Shown here piece by piece: positions 48,920 to 61,481 of a stretch of 64,000 bases of DNA (the first letter of the stretch is position 1; each line of letters opens with the position of its first letter). The notes under the pieces were generated by a model. That model had not been told where the DNA came from, did no database searches, and was given only the letters and a program-made list of their open reading frames with translations. The DNA is from Steromphala cineraria. Lineage: Eukaryota; Mollusca; Gastropoda; Trochida; Trochidae. The position numbers and the translations under genes are program-made. The DNA is taken from positions 2,872,001-2,936,000 of the forward strand of contig OU744737.1 in assembly GCA_916613615.1 (NCBI GenBank), read 5' to 3'.

Positions 48920-50780
48920 CGAATAATTTGTGAAACAGAATTCATCTTTACCGTTGAGCTCTTGTGAAAAGCTTTTCCCTGCGATGAGGAATGCAAATCC
49001 ATTATCTTATGTTTACAGTGTCTGATTAAGTTGTCTGGTATGAGGCTGTGAAACAATTGACCTAATTTTCCTCACGAATAGAGAACTCATGTCAAATTGT
49101 ACTTCTAAACAAATTAAGTTTGAAGGTCAGGTTTTTCTCATATAATACCAGTGAATGAAACAAGTCTAAAAAGTTGCCAGCCCAGAAAATGGTATATTGT
49201 ATGTTTTGATGTTAAAATTGAATAAAACCTCAAAAGAAAGAAACCAGGCACTGGGCTGTATTTCATACACTGAATACAGCTTCTATTAATTTGCTACGAA
49301 CAGTCTGAGTGCCATCCTTGTAGTTCGTGGAATTGGGAAGGCAGAGGTAGTTTATGTATTATCAACTGCTTTTACACAATACCAAATACAAGGTTTGGTC
49401 ATTTACATATTTTGTATAGTATATCATATTTGATGAAAATGTTATTGCAAAAAAAAAAATTTGAAACTGAGAGAAACTCAAAGCCTCTTTAAAAATGGGT
49501 AAACTAAAATTTACTCCAGGGACTCCTTTCACAAAGCAACCTTTACTAAGGTTGACCTTAACTTCCATTCTTTAACATTGCACTAAGGCTACCTTAGTGA
49601 CTTTGGATTCCCTTAGGTCTTTGTGAAAGAAGGCCCTTGACATTATTCTTGTACAAGATAATTACAATGATTGTACAGATCGAGCTAAGGAAGTTTATCT
49701 TTGGATATTCACTTATGGAGTATATATATTCTTAATCACGTCAGTCAATATGACCTGTTATCTATATCCCTTAAGGTAAGTCCACAAACAACTCTTCCTC
49801 GCAGCCAGCGAGGTCAAATCATCATGGGTCACGTGATACCTACCCCGCAGCAAAGTGCGTTTACATCCGGTTAAACGTAACTTCCGGGAGTCAGAGAATG
49901 CGTAATATTTTCCTTTCCGTCATTACATGTACTTTGATTAATTATTGTGAAAAAAAATGGTTAATTATTTAAATGATTCTGATTCCGTTGAACGATTTCA
50001 GGTTCTTGGTTCCTTTAATTACAAACTATTGTCCTCTGTGCGTTTCATCGTCCCTCGACTACGGCTCATGACAAACTTATGGACACCCACCTGTTACAAT
50101 CGAATACGGAAAACGTAAAGTAACAACGTTATTCTTATGTTTTCAGCATATAAGAATGTCTTTAATCAACAAAACAGAAATGCTAGTTATAAAACGTGAT
50201 CTCTCATTTTGCCAACCCATTATAATGTTTTCACAATTGTTTCGTTAATCAAGACATGTATATGCTAATGTAGGGTGATGTACTGAAGTCATTGGCGTAT
50301 TATACCCTTAAAATAGAATACCTAAAAAATAGAATATGACTGAACTTGAAGGTCGTCCTCTTACTTACAGGTAAAATTTAATTTGTAGATTAGTAAAATG
50401 TCATCGTTACTCTCAATGATAAGGCAATTACTCTCATGCCATACATGTCATGCACCTTTATTATCCATTATGAATAATTTCACTACCAGGGGAACTGTAA
50501 TTCGGAGACACTGAAGGAATATAAAGAGATGGACAGTCCCTATTACTCTGCATGATACATAATTAGTATGATCCGACAGCACCTGAGCACAACATTACTA
50601 TTACATACCACGTCTCAACTCCATGGGGAGCCTCGCTCTAGATCCTGATATGTTCATCAACCCTAAGAGTTGTCGAGATAATTAAGGAACAGTTTTATGC
50701 ATTTTCAACCTCTTTATTGCAAGACTGTGGCGTTTCGGTGTATATGCTCACAGCTTTGTCAAGCAAATGACACCGTTACA
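48920..50780. other. Mostly unique sequence; small inverted-end repeat near 49515-49640
   Basis: CTCCTTTCACAAAG on the left and CTTTGTGAAAGAAGG on the right flank ~110 bp that contains several AAGGTNACCTTA words. It may be a tiny MITE. Nothing else was identified. Confidence 0.45.
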
Positions 50781-50994
50781 GATGTTCCCCATCTTCCTAT
50801 ACGCAGAGCCTAAAAGGCCAGTTTCAAAACTGTCCGTTTTATGCCTTGCTGCATAGCCTTGAGGTTTCTGTGCTTGCTCTCTAGTCTGTAGGGGCACTAT
50901 AGCAGCACAGAAAAGTAGAGTCTCTGCAGCAAGGCATAAAATGACAGTTTGGAAACTGGCGTTTTAGGCTCTGCGTAGGAAGATGGATGTTCCC
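50781..50994. mobile_element. Fold-back MITE family 5 (copy 1), 9-bp target duplication
   Basis: The element spans 50790-50985, starting CATCTTCCTATACGCAGAGC and ending GCTCTGCGTAGGAAGATG. The 9-bp direct repeat GATGTTCCC is exact at 50781-50789 and 50986-50994. The arms carry GGCCAGTTTC and its complement. A second copy is at 52187. Confidence 0.9.
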
Positions 50995-51126
50995 ATGCTC
51001 ATATTTGTTAGTCGAAGACACCCAAGTGACTTTGTAAACATTGATTTGTGAATTAAGAACACTCAGCCTTTGTACACGTGGGTTTGTGAATTGAGTCCAC
51101 TCGGACAATGTTTGTGCTTGTGTGAT

Positions 51127-51489
51127 TTAAAGGGGCAGTAGCACGTTTTTTGATAATTTTATATTTTAAATATTTCACTGATAATTGTAAGTTAATGCTT
51201 AATGTATTAATTTAACAGTGTAAAAAATCACATTACACAAGCCAATCATCCATAGTGAGGGGACAAAGTATGGAGATTCACATAAAATCCATTGGCGGCC
51301 ATTTTGTGTGAACACCTTTAATTCATTTCGTGTAAGAAAAGGGAATTGCATGGCTAAACTTTATGTTATATATTTGAATTAGTACTGCTTCATTGAGTTT
51401 AAATACATTGTCTTTCACTTGGAACCATTTATTTTTATTTTCCTGACATCATATATATTCCCCCTAAAAACGTGCTACTGCTCCTTTAT
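51127..51489 (+). mobile_element. MITE family 1, full copy
   Basis: Starts TTAAAGGGGCAGTAGCACG and ends CGTGCTACTGCTCCTTTAT. The core CATTGGCGGCCATTTTGTG is intact. The right flank TTAT is one change from TTAA. Confidence 0.92.
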
Positions 51490-52177
51490 GACCTTTCGGT
51501 TAATAGGTGATGACGTTGTTTTGATAAAGGAGTTCGGTTAACTTTTTGAATGTTTCTTTATAACTTGCACGGTGTTTCTTAAGCCAAGGGTAAATATACC
51601 TATACTTCAATAGGTATACCCTTCTCTATAACCAGATATAACCTTACCAACCTATCTTTCCCTCTACAAATAATCAATCTGAAGAAGACAAGGGTCATCG
51701 TTGCGAACTTCTTTACACTAGTAAGCTATAAACAAGTGTCACATTGCGTTCGGTTGAGTAGTGTCATATTCCCGTCTCTCGGGTTACCTTTACACCTGTA
51801 TTGAAGCGACCCCTAAGGTATATGGCCATCAAACACACCTTCCTTCCCCTTTAAGTTAATTTGGTGCCTAAGGGTCAAAGGTTGGAGGTTAAAGGTGACA
51901 TCTGTGACCCCAGGGGTTGTCTACCCCTTCCGCGTAGAGTTTTTACTCTATTTGTGGTTACCTTTTGAAGGACAAAACACTACTTCAATATTTCAGTTTT
52001 CAGACAACATCGAATCATGTTTTTTAATTGTATCTTGAAATGGACTATTTAGAAAAGTAAATTTTTGGATTCATTCAACAAATTCTGTTTTGTATGGGAC
52101 GTGGCATATATTCTTACTCTTATTTATCTTAAAGAGATTGTTTCGTTATTTTACATTCAAACAATTTCAAATTGCCA
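51490..52177. other. No identifiable feature
   Basis: No gene or shared repeat identified between the two transposable elements. Confidence 0.4.
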
Positions 52178-52387
52178 CACATCATACATCTTCCTACGCA
52201 GAGCCTAAAAGGCCAGTTTCCAAACTGTCATTTTATGCCTTGCTGCATAGCCTTGAGTTTTCTGTGCTTGCTCTCTACTCTGTAAGGGCACTATAGCAGC
52301 ACAGAAAAGTAGAGTCTCTGCAGCAAGGCATAAACTGACAGTTTGGAAACTGGCCTTTTAGGCTCTGCGTAGGAAGATGCACATCAT
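52178..52387. mobile_element. Fold-back MITE family 5 (copy 2)
   Basis: The element spans 52187-52379, starting CATCTTCCTACGCAGAGCC and ending GGCTCTGCGTAGGAAGATG. Flanks are CACATCATA on the left and CACATCATG on the right, so 8 of 9 positions agree. The two copies are nearly identical through most of their length. Confidence 0.9.
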
Positions 52388-52600
52388 GTAGAATACGTAA
52401 AGTGGTAACAAACTAGTACTTACAAAATTATCTCAAAGGTTACATTTGTTTTGTTGAGAATTAAGAGAGAAAGTAATACCAATTTGATGACATTTATATG
52501 CTTTTGTTTACTTTTTGTGGCTAATATCATCATTCAACAATGCTTTTAAATCGTAGATTCGATCTGGAATGCCTGTTTCAATCCTGCAAAGGGTTTTTCT

Positions 52601-52699
52601 CAATCTAGTTAAAACTAGCTGTAATGTTAATGTAATGTAGAGTTCTTAAATTACAGGACTTAGGAGACGATAACATTACAGCTAGTTTTAACTAGATTG
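52601..52699. repeat. 99-bp fold-back inverted repeat
   Basis: CAATCTAGTTAAAACTAGCT then GTAATGTTA on the left pairs perfectly with TAACATTAC then AGCTAGTTTTAACTAGATTG on the right, around a ~40-bp loop. It resembles a small fold-back MITE; no target duplication is clear. Confidence 0.82.
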
Positions 52700-53612
52700 G
52701 CTTGTTCTCGACAAAAGTTTCGAACATTGCAACATTGTGTAACAAAATACACGAGGATACCAGACGAGTGTATGTGTAATACCATTTTAATAAACGAGTA
52801 ATTTGGTATCAAACGAGCGAAACCGAATTTATACTTTATCATACATGATATTAATAAAAATACTACTATATAAATATTTTTTTATCTTGAAATTCTGAGT
52901 AATATCATTTTAGCATCACTAATAGATTAGAAGTTTTAAGTGTTTATGGATCCATTAAGTTGTCAAAGTACCTGCAGTTCAACCCAAACAGGTATAGGTA
53001 CAAATTAACCTTTATGTTTGATACCAATTAACGCTCCATTGTTGAAACAGTCGTTAATTGTCACAACTGGTATGCGTACAATGTCAATGATTAACGCTAC
53101 AATACGAACTCGTCACACCGCTTTTACTATTACAAAGGTATAAAGCGACACCTAAATTTCGCTGCATGGAGCTTATAAATTCTTCGCCATTCTTTGGTTA
53201 AGCTTTCATACCGCGATTAGCTATATTTTGAATTCCTGTCTCGATGCTGTGTTGTCATAACTCAATAACTGTTTAATAGTTATTCATAAACAAAAAGGTC
53301 GGTATGGGGTTAAGCTCTATAAGGAATTCATTTCTCCCGCATCGCAAAAATAGTGTTGCCAAAATGCACACAATTCCTGTTTTTGACTTCGTTGTGGTGA
53401 AACTCAGTCTTGAAAGACTATCAAAACCCTTATCCCCAATTACTCATGGCGTGTTTCATTTTAATCACAAACTCTTTTTCATAATCTTCTTATTATAAAA
53501 TAGATACAATACATTAATACGTCGCAAAATAAGAACATCACCCGGTCATATGACCTATGAGACCCTTAGGTCATTTAATATATGTCCTGTCTTATATTTC
53601 ATTTATCTAGCA
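52700..53612. other. No identifiable feature
   Basis: AT-rich single-copy sequence. Confidence 0.4.
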
Positions 53613-53844
53613 TTAAAGGGACAGTCCCATCGGCTATTTTTAGTTGAAACGAAATTCAAGAAGATACAGATCGAGATGCACTCTATTCTTAGCTAAATTG
53701 TTAAATCAACTTCAATGTAAACCCACACTAACATATTTGAAAATACGTGTGAAATAATCATGTGAAAATCATATGTAAGTATACACAGGGAAGTACTCTT
53801 GAATTTTGTTTGAACAATATAGCCCGATAGGACTGTCCCTTTAA
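53613..53844. mobile_element. MITE family 6, TTAA ends
   Basis: Starts TTAAAGGGACAGTCCCATCG and ends CGATAGGACTGTCCCTTTAA, with TTAA at both sides; 232 bp. The interior is unlike family 1 apart from the terminal bases. A GAGTTAGACGA triplet repeat follows directly (53852-53886). Confidence 0.85.
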
Positions 53845-53851
53845 CTGTGGA

Positions 53852-53886
53852 GTTAGACGAGAGTTAGACGAGAGTTAGACGAGAGT
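53852..53886. repeat. Short tandem repeat, three units
   Basis: GTTAGACGAGA occurs three times in a row. Confidence 0.85.
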
Positions 53887-55672
53887 TCAGTAGAGCAGTC
53901 TCAGGAAATCAATGCTTGTACTAACAGCAAGTGTCAAGTAGCATTAGTTGTCATGTCTTCCTGATGTGACTCACGCCTACCGTATACACTGAAAATGTGC
54001 ATCTGAAAACGTTTAACCCCTTTGCAACCTAAGTACCTCTTTTGGTCCTCTCTTTCTGTTTCTGTGCTTTTATCTTTGAAACAAACCAACGTAATTGATT
54101 CATCTATTCAGACTTCTTTCTTTATATAAACATTAGGCACCTGAACACAATTTATTATTCTATCATTTATATTAAGGCTCCAATTCTGAGTATAGCAGTT
54201 GAAAAATAAAGTAACGCCAAATATTTTGTATTTTTATTGTACGAGGAGTTCTTAACAAAAAGCTAACATAGTGTGCGTACTATAAAAATGTTAATGTATT
54301 AAAAGAAAATGTAGTAAATGATTGGGTGATCATTGCAAATGAAGAATAGGCCTATTTTTTCAAGAATAAACTAAAGTTTCAAAACAAGTTCTTATAGTGA
54401 AATACAAAATATAACGGCTGGATTTCTGCAAGTTAAAACGTATTAATTGCTGAACTGGTTAACTTCAATTATCCTTCACTTCATCTCAAATTGATATCGA
54501 TATAACTAGTTTTGCTGTTTAACATTTATTTAGCTATTGCCTATACGATATACATTGTTCACAAGAGAGTATCGTCTGTCTGTGGCGGGCCCAGATAATG
54601 ATTTGGGGGAGAGGTAGGGGTTCAAGCCCTCTTTCCGATTTGTTATCTACCAAAAATCGCCCCAACGTAAAGGGTCGACCCCTAGAGTGTACCCCAAACC
54701 TATTTGCATTTTAGCAGTACATGACATCTACTTATCATATCCTAATCTTCCAAAATTTCTGGATTCGTCACAGTTGAAATGCATAAGAATAGCCTTTTTC
54801 AAATAAACGATAATCGAAGGTTCTATAACTACAAATTGTAAGCTCATGACCATCGGTTCAGCCAGAGACATTTATTATATTTATAACATATAACACATCT
54901 GTATATAGAGTCCCTGGTGTAGCAAAGCGATTTATTATTTACATTTTCTATCTTCATTTCTTTACATTCATGCATGATTCGTTTCGAGGTATGGCAGACC
55001 ATTAAGAAATCTTCCTTTATGGTTGTATACGGTAAGCATTCATATTGCTTAATATGGCACTAGAGCAGATAACGGATATGTATCATTACCGGTCGTGATG
55101 TGACTAAGTTTCTCAGGCTGTATGGGATAAGTCGATCCCTATAACTGTTCTACATGGACCACTGAACAGCAGACACGCCCTGAAAAGCTCTGTATCGGGT
55201 TTGATTAATCTTAGAAACAAACCTAGGAAATCGATTTAATTAGGCAGGTTTGTTCCCAGTCAGAATAAATAGACACTAAGGGCGCTTTTGTCTATCAGTT
55301 GACAAATACACATCGTTTCTTCAGAGATAACACAAACGCTAATTCAAACAGGATATTTCAAAGCGACCTGTCTCATCAAACTAGCCGGCTCACACCCAGT
55401 GTCCATCCGCGTGGGAACTAGTTTCACTGGACTTCCTAATTAACGCTGTGTTTCAACCAGGAATACCTATCAATCAAGTCTCATTAGTGATTAGACGGTG
55501 TCACTTTACAGCAAGGAGTGTGCGAGCTATATTTCAAGATTTTAGGATTTACCTGAAATTCATACGCCGAAAACAGGTCACGGGCAGGTGTTCAAAGCCA
55601 GTGAACAAGAAACAGTTTATGCGTCGTTCTTAAGGATATTTTTTGTGTCAAATACCGGCAACATATGCCGAA
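53887..55672. promoter_or_regulatory. Upstream region and probable 5' UTR of gene B
   Basis: Mostly unique sequence. The promoter and 5' UTR of gene B should lie at the right end. A short upstream frame, ATG at 55665 to TAA at 55706, overlaps the gene B start in another frame and could lower translation if transcribed. A purine-rich, GGGTTCAAGCCC-containing stretch near 54590-54700 may be an old repeat. Confidence 0.35.
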
Positions 55673-55730
55673 ATGGCGTCTTGGATATATCTTAGTGCTT
55701 GCATAATTGCAACGATTGTTTTCCATCAAG
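55673..55730 (+). CDS. Gene B exon 1: start codon and signal peptide
   Basis: The ATG at 55673 (context AAATGG) opens 19 codons plus one base: MASWIYLSACIIATIVFHQ, a compact hydrophobic signal peptide. The exon ends in a strong donor, CAAG|GTAAGT, in phase 1, which matches the acceptor at 60160. The layout copies gene A: a signal-peptide exon, a long first intron, then Ig exons, although the two leader sequences are not alike. The upstream overlapping ATG at 55665 leads only to a 13-residue peptide. Confidence 0.85.
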
Positions 55731-56750
55731 GTAAGTCGATTGTCACCTTCAATCAACGCACCTGTCTTATCCAGCGTTCCAAACTGCAGACATTTTGAAA
55801 TAACAAGCTATGTAGTCACAGGACACCAACCGTTGAAATTTACAATTTGGGTCATTTTGTAGTTCGCCTTTGTATTTTCGCCTTATTATATGCCTGGATT
55901 CGCGATTTTAAAATCGTCTGTGGAATTTACGTATACCTGTAATGCAAATAGGCATTATATAAACTATTTTGCCGATTGTATGTTGAAATACCATTGTTAT
56001 GAATGTCAAACGATCGACAGACGAACGAACGGAGGGGAATGAGAATTTGTATGGCTTCGTATATTGTAACCTCTTCTCTCTTGTATCAACTAGGAAGTCT
56101 TTATTTTTACTCTAAAGATTATGTAAATTGTATAAGAAATGTATCCGAGCAATTTAAATCAATATATATATTTTGCATAGATAAACGGTAAAACAATAAA
56201 TTCAAGGCAAAAATTATTAAAATTATATTTAATGATTTAATCTTTAATATATGTTAGTTTTACATTTATATACATAAACTCTTTTTGGCTTATATTTAAA
56301 AAATTAATTCTGAGTGAAATATCTGTCATGTATCAGTTTGCATTAATCTTCTTTGATAGTGTTAGAATAATATTGAGATATATGTGTTTTATTGAGTTTA
56401 TTGACAGGGGAATTTTTTTTTTGTATAATCAATAACAAGATTAGTCGACAATGTCTTTCCATGCTGTAGCTTAAATGCAGTAACAATTAGTGGCTTCATA
56501 TCTAAACATTTTAAAAATGTCTACAGTTATTCAGTGTCAAATCAAGTCACAGAATCATTTCTATACAGTTTCATGAAGTCATTTCATAAAATCAAAACAA
56601 AACAATTTTATCTTAAAAAACTCTTATCCAAATGTTTAAGACATTTATATATTTGAGTAACATTTCAGATAATGTACACTATATATACTGGAAGATATAT
56701 GGTTTGCATTTGTAAAACATGAAAGGTTGATTGTTATTCAATATCTGCAA
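55731..56750. other. Gene B intron 1, first part
   Basis: AT-rich sequence with no recognised repeat or exon. Confidence 0.5.
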
Positions 56751-57173
56751 ATTAAGGCCCTTTTCTCATGCACACCTTTACATATGTTAGTAAATTTACG
56801 TATGTATGTAAATGTATTTGGGGTATGTAAAAGTGTCATGAGAACGCAATTACATACATGAGTATTATTGCACTAGGAGTAACTTTACACGACCTCAGGA
56901 GGTCATGTAAATGTAAATTTACATATACATATAGGGAAAATCTCTTCTTCTCTTGGAGCCAAGAAGTCTTAACATCATGAAAGCTGGCGCTAGACTGAAT
57001 CTACTCATATATTTTCGTTTATTATAATACATGGCTGTATGTAATTGACAAATACAACATAATGCTTAACTACATGTGAACAGAAAGTATATTTACTATT
57101 ACACATGTATGTATAATTACATAGTGTGTAAATTTACTCATGTATGTAAATTCGTGCATGAGAAAAGGGCCTA
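56751..57173. mobile_element. MITE-like element with inverted ends
   Basis: AAGGCCCTTTTCTCATGCAC at the left pairs with GTGCATGAGAAAAGGGCCT at the right. The interior is rich in TTTACATACATGAG-type words on both strands. It is about 420 bp. The target duplication is unclear (TTA or TA). Confidence 0.75.
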
Positions 57174-57207
57174 AGTCATTAGCCAAAGGAATGCGATGTG
57201 GGGAATT

Positions 57208-57292
57208 TGTACCCAAAACAAACTCGCACCCACAAATCTTGGTGAATTTGTACGCAAAACAAACTCGTATCCACAAATCTCTGTGGCTTCGA
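57208..57292. repeat. Two-copy ~48-bp direct repeat
   Basis: GAATTTGTACCCAAAACAAA then CTCGCACCCACAAATCT is followed by GAATTTGTACGCAAAACAAA then CTCGTATCCACAAATCT. Confidence 0.8.
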
Positions 57293-57407
57293 CCAAAAAT
57301 GGACTATACTCACTTTCATTCTGGTAATAATATAAGTAGTGTGGGGTTATTACACTGAACTAAAAGTGTGACAGTGTTGCTTGAGATTGTCCCTGAGTTT
57401 ACCCATT

Positions 57408-57977
57408 TTTAGCTCGGCCCGATGGGCTTTTGGCATGGTATGGTGTCTGTCTGTCCATCCACCCATCTGTGTGTGGAATTTCGACTTCTTCTCCAGAACC
57501 ATATGGTCTAGAAAGCTGAAACTTTGTGTACATAATCCTTGGCTAGTGAGGATTATAAATTGTAGCTTTGGTGGCCCTGTTGCCCCTAATTAGGGCCACA
57601 GGGGCCACAAATTAGGGGCAACAGGGGCCACATCATTAAAACCAATTTTCATCTTATTGTCCAGAACCATAAACCTATTAAGGTCTAGAAAGCTGAAACT
57701 GTGTGTACAGACGCCTTGACCATTGAGAATTATAAATTGTAGCTTTGGTGGCCCTGTGGCCCCTGATAAGGCCCATCCAGAAAACTATTTCCTTCTCCAG
57801 AAGCATAAGGCCTATAAAGCTGAAACTTTGTGTACAGACTCCATGACTAGTGAGGATTAAATTTTTTTGATTATGTGACCCTGTGGCCCCTACTAAGGGG
57901 GGGGGGGAGACACATTGATCACACCCTTAAGCAAAATCAAATGTAAAGCCTGATGAGCTACAGAGCCAATGGCTCTA
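57408..57977. mobile_element. Mollusc-style non-coding repeat with internal ~150-bp units
   Basis: It begins TAGCTCGGCCCGATGGGCTT, passes through CTGTCTGTCCATCC, then has three diverged units with AAAGCTGAAACTTTGTGTAC and TTGTAGCTTTGGTGGCCC, and ends near GAGCCAATGGCTCTA. Repeats of this build are common in molluscan DNA (recalled, not searched). No coding frame. Confidence 0.65.
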
Positions 57978-58020
57978 TTTTTGTTTGAAATACAAAGCAA
58001 CTGAACTATGTGGATATTCA

Positions 58021-58391
58021 TGACATACTCAGTCTGATTAAAATCGACTGTGATTCGAGGAAAAAAAGTGTAAAAATATTATCTCTAGCGGGGTTCGAAC
58101 CTCAACCAGCCCAGTATAAGCTTCAATACACATACTAAAGGCAGGTAACTCCAGTGTACCATTCGTTATACATAATCGCCGCTAAACGCTATTTAAAAAC
58201 GAGGATGTGATTGGTTAGCTTACGACTGGGTTTGTCTGCGCTAAACTGGTTATAGCAACACGCGATAGAGGTGGGCGCATTCATACCGAGACAGAGAGGA
58301 TATCCCGAATGGTTCGAGCCCCGATAGAGGCAATATTTTTTATATTTTATTCCTTGGAGCACGGTCGATTTTAGTCAGACTGTGACATACT
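58021..58391. mobile_element. MITE with ~70-bp inverted ends and exact 9-bp target duplication
   Basis: The element at 58030-58382 starts CAGTCTGATTAAAATCGAC and ends GTCGATTTTAGTCAGACTG. The direct repeat TGACATACT is exact at 58021-58029 and 58383-58391. Terminal repeats extend inward to GGGGTTCGAACC and GGTTCGAGCCCC. A partial copy lies at 16128. Nine-bp duplication suggests a Mutator-like source. Confidence 0.9.
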
Positions 58392-58773
58392 TCTAATGTG
58401 TCTGGTCCATGTTTTGCATTAAGCATTGAAATGTTTACTTACATATATATATTGGAACTGTTACCATATTATATGACATTAGACCATTAATATTAAGTGT
58501 TGGTATGAATTCACCGTTCTATTGTTGATACAAGTTCAGTTTTGGTATGAATTAGGGTTGACTATTGACCCCCAAGGGACTATTGCGATAGTGATAGTCT
58601 ATTGCAGGGTACTATTGCGATAGTTTATCAATAAAGGAAATAAAACATTTTATCGTTACACCCCTAGTATGAATTCACCAACAGCCATTACCTGGAGATT
58701 TTAAGAGCTTAAATTTGCGGGAGTTAGGAACAATGAATCTCCTAAAATTTACAAACACAACTAATTAGATATC

Positions 58774-59138
58774 TTAAAGGGGCAGTAGCACATTTTTTGA
58801 TAATTTTTTATTATAAAATTTTCACTGATAATTGTATGTTAATGCTAAATGTATTATGTTGATAGTGTCATAAATCTCATTACACAAGCCAATCAGCCAT
58901 AGTCAGAAGACAAAGTATGAAGATTCACATAAAATCCATTGGCGGCCATTTTTGTGTGAACACCTTTAATTCATTTTGTGTAAGAAAAAGGAATTGCATG
59001 GCTAAACTTTACATTATATATTTGAATTATTACTGCTCCATTTAGTTTAAATACATTGTCTTTCAATTGGAACCATTTATTTCCATTTTCCTGACATCAC
59101 CTTATATTCCCCCTAAAAACGTGCTACTGCCCCTTTAA
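58774..59138 (+). mobile_element. MITE family 1, full copy sharing its TTAA with the next element
   Basis: Starts TTAAAGGGGCAGTAGCAC and ends CGTGCTACTGCCCCTTTAA. Its right TTAA (59135-59138) is also the left TTAA of the family-2 element. Confidence 0.93.
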
Positions 59139-59357
59139 AGGGGATCAACAACCTGGCTTGTGAAACCTCATTGACCATCGTTAACAAGAGCATCCAGACG
59201 GGTAAGGGGGGTCACATGATACAAACTTGGTAACGACTGTCGGCTGTAAGCGGTTCGCAACCAAACGATTTCGTCCCTACCAAGTAATTACGACTCTTTC
59301 GGGGCCCTGCTAATAAAACACTGGAAGTTAAAAATTCAGGTTGCAGACCCCCTTTAA
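59135..59357 (+). mobile_element. MITE family 2 (copy 2), abutting family 1
   Basis: Starts TTAAAGGGGATCAACAACCT and ends GGTTGCAGACCCCCTTTAA; 223 bp. Reverse-oriented relative to 3560-3782, with which it shares ACTTGGTAACGACTGTCGGC and GTAAGCGGTTCG. Confidence 0.85.
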
Positions 59358-59579
59358 CATGAATGTTACTTACAAAACATTAAGGAGAAAACTCTTTCTG
59401 CGCCCCGACTTTGGAATGGTCAGGCCATTGCGATATGTATTCATTGTGTCTTTTTAGACTTATAAATTCTTTAACCTAACTCCTTGACAGACATCTGTAA
59501 CCCATCAATCATAGCTGATATAACAAATAGTCATTCAACATGAGATGTTTAAAACTAGGACACCCTGACCAAGACTACA

Positions 59580-60079
59580 TTAAGGAGAGACACAGAGTAT
59601 GTTGATAGGATCACATATGTCAAATTTTGAAATCGATGTTATTACATCGGGAACCACTAACTGTTACTGAAAATAACAAGTTAAAGGTCAATCAGTACAT
59701 AAGAGCGAAAATATGGCCATTCAAAGTCGGGATTTTGATCGAAAACCGGACAATGTGGTTTGAGTGGCGCGCGCAAATTCGCCAAGCGTTATTTTGAAAC
59801 GTTGTAATAAGCTGACAGGAAGATATCTTCGATTCGATAGTGTTTATTGGGTATTGTAACTCAAAGGTAGATTAATTGGATGCATAATTTTGAATATTAA
59901 ACGTATTTGAGATGTTTTCTTGATTTTTCCATAAAATCAAGCATTTTAGATATATTATGCGTAAATGGATATATTTGCAAGTCCAGTGATGAGATATGAA
60001 CTTCAATCAGCATATTAGATATTTTGTAGCTTATCAAAACCAAATTAAGTTTTAAGAAAGATACTCTGTGTCACTTTAA
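59580..60079. mobile_element. MITE family 3 (copy 2), TTAA ends
   Basis: Starts TTAAGGAGAGACACAGAGTA and ends ATACTCTGTGTCACTTTAA; 500 bp. It ends about 80 bp before the acceptor of gene B exon 2. Confidence 0.85.
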
Positions 60080-60160
60080 GTATTGTTACAATAGTCCGCT
60101 GTGCACGGAATTGAAAATAACTCTTTTGCTCCTACTTAATTAAAAAACTTTTGTTTTCAG

Positions 60161-60559
60161 TTACCGGAACTGCATTGACCATAACACCAAGCATAGTTCA
60201 AATTGGAGGTGCAAATCCGACAGCCCTGAATGGATCCTGCAGCCCTCCTACAGGAGCAACAACTGTTTATAGTATAACCATCGGAAGGAAACTACACACA
60301 GCATTACCTGGTGATGAAGGACTGGAGATGGTTGCTATTAGCGGAGGGATTAACAATGATCAACCAGAGATAAAAGATGGAACCTTGAGATCAAGACTTA
60401 CTGTACAAGGAGACATTAAGTCCACTTCGAAGTTTCTCCAATTTTCTCTGAGTGATCCGACATGCAACGACCTAAAAGGCTATACTTTCTACTGTAATAC
60501 ACTGTTTCTCCCAAAAAGTGCAGGAAACCCAGACGCTGTGCAGAATGTTACCTACAGGG
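60161..60559 (+). CDS. Gene B exon 2: Ig-like domain with three cysteines
   Basis: A 399-base, phase 1-1 exon (133 residues) between CTTTTGTTTTCAG| and ACAGG|GTGAGT. It starts VTGTALTITPSIVQIGGAN. Cysteines lie in ALNGSCSPP (B-strand position), DPTCNDLKG and GYTFYCNTLF (F-strand position, in a G-Y-x-F-x-C motif). The third cysteine is unpaired within the exon and could bond elsewhere or to another chain. The B-to-F spacing of about 90 residues is long for an Ig domain. Sequons NGS and NVT occur. It follows the signal peptide directly, so it would be the N-terminal extracellular domain. Confidence 0.87.
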
Positions 60560-61481
60560 GTGAGTCACAAGATCTTTTATTATAAACTCATGTAATGAAG
60601 TTAATATGCAAGGGTGCAATACATAAAACGTCTCCAAATCCCTTTTGTACGCCACAGATTGTATTGCACGACTGCGGGTTCTACTTTTTTCAAGCTCGGG
60701 CAATTCTCAGAACTTTTTGTATGTAACAATCATTTTCCTAAATATTAAACCATCAGAATTAAAGTATCAGATACATTGCATCTTAATCCATTTGTAATTA
60801 ACATACCTTTTATTATGATATTGAAGAATAATAGTTTGTTATCATGAGTAAAGACACTGCAAAACGCTTTAAAAAAAGGAAATCCTAAACCAAATTCTGA
60901 GAACTAGCGGTACTTCACCCTTATGACGTTATAGCCGATAACAATTATGACGTCATTTGAAAACGTCCTATCGCTCAGAATCCTGAATTTATGTTTTTCA
61001 TTGTCAGAACATTATAGATAATTACTATGGAATAACTTTTATCACTTTATTTTGTTTTCACATTTGAGATAATTGCCTCTTATGCTTACATTTAATTACA
61101 CATAGTAATGAGGAAATAAAAAGATAATTGAGGTATCAAATCATCAGTCGAGCGTGTTATTGGTAATCGCCTCGTTTGCATTATGTATCAATGCGCAGTA
61201 CGCCATCTCAAATTATTCAAGCAATTCAAAGTTACTTATATAATAAATACAGAACGTTGTACGTGTATATTTGGGTCGTTTGTATTGAACTCGAAGATGT
61301 CATGGATGGGGAGATCAACTTGTTCTTCAGACTCGTTGTTCCTCCTCGCCCATGACATCTTCTTCGTGTGTATGGTCAAAAAGCTACCATCTTCATATTT
61401 AAATTTGACCAAACTGGCATTATAATCACAATATAACATCTCAAGAAGGGAGATAATAAATCAGTTGCTTTTTTATTTCAG
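60560..61481. other. Gene B intron 2
   Basis: 922-bp intron. A hairpin with AGATGTCATGG and CCATGACATCT arms lies near 61297-61352. The minus frame at 61236-61439 has a protein-like composition, but no start context or splice sites were supported. Confidence 0.6.

Noticed and set aside
61236..61439. 67-codon minus-strand frame inside gene B intron 2
   Set aside because: Amino-acid composition looks protein-like, but there is no second exon, homology or splice site that I could support.
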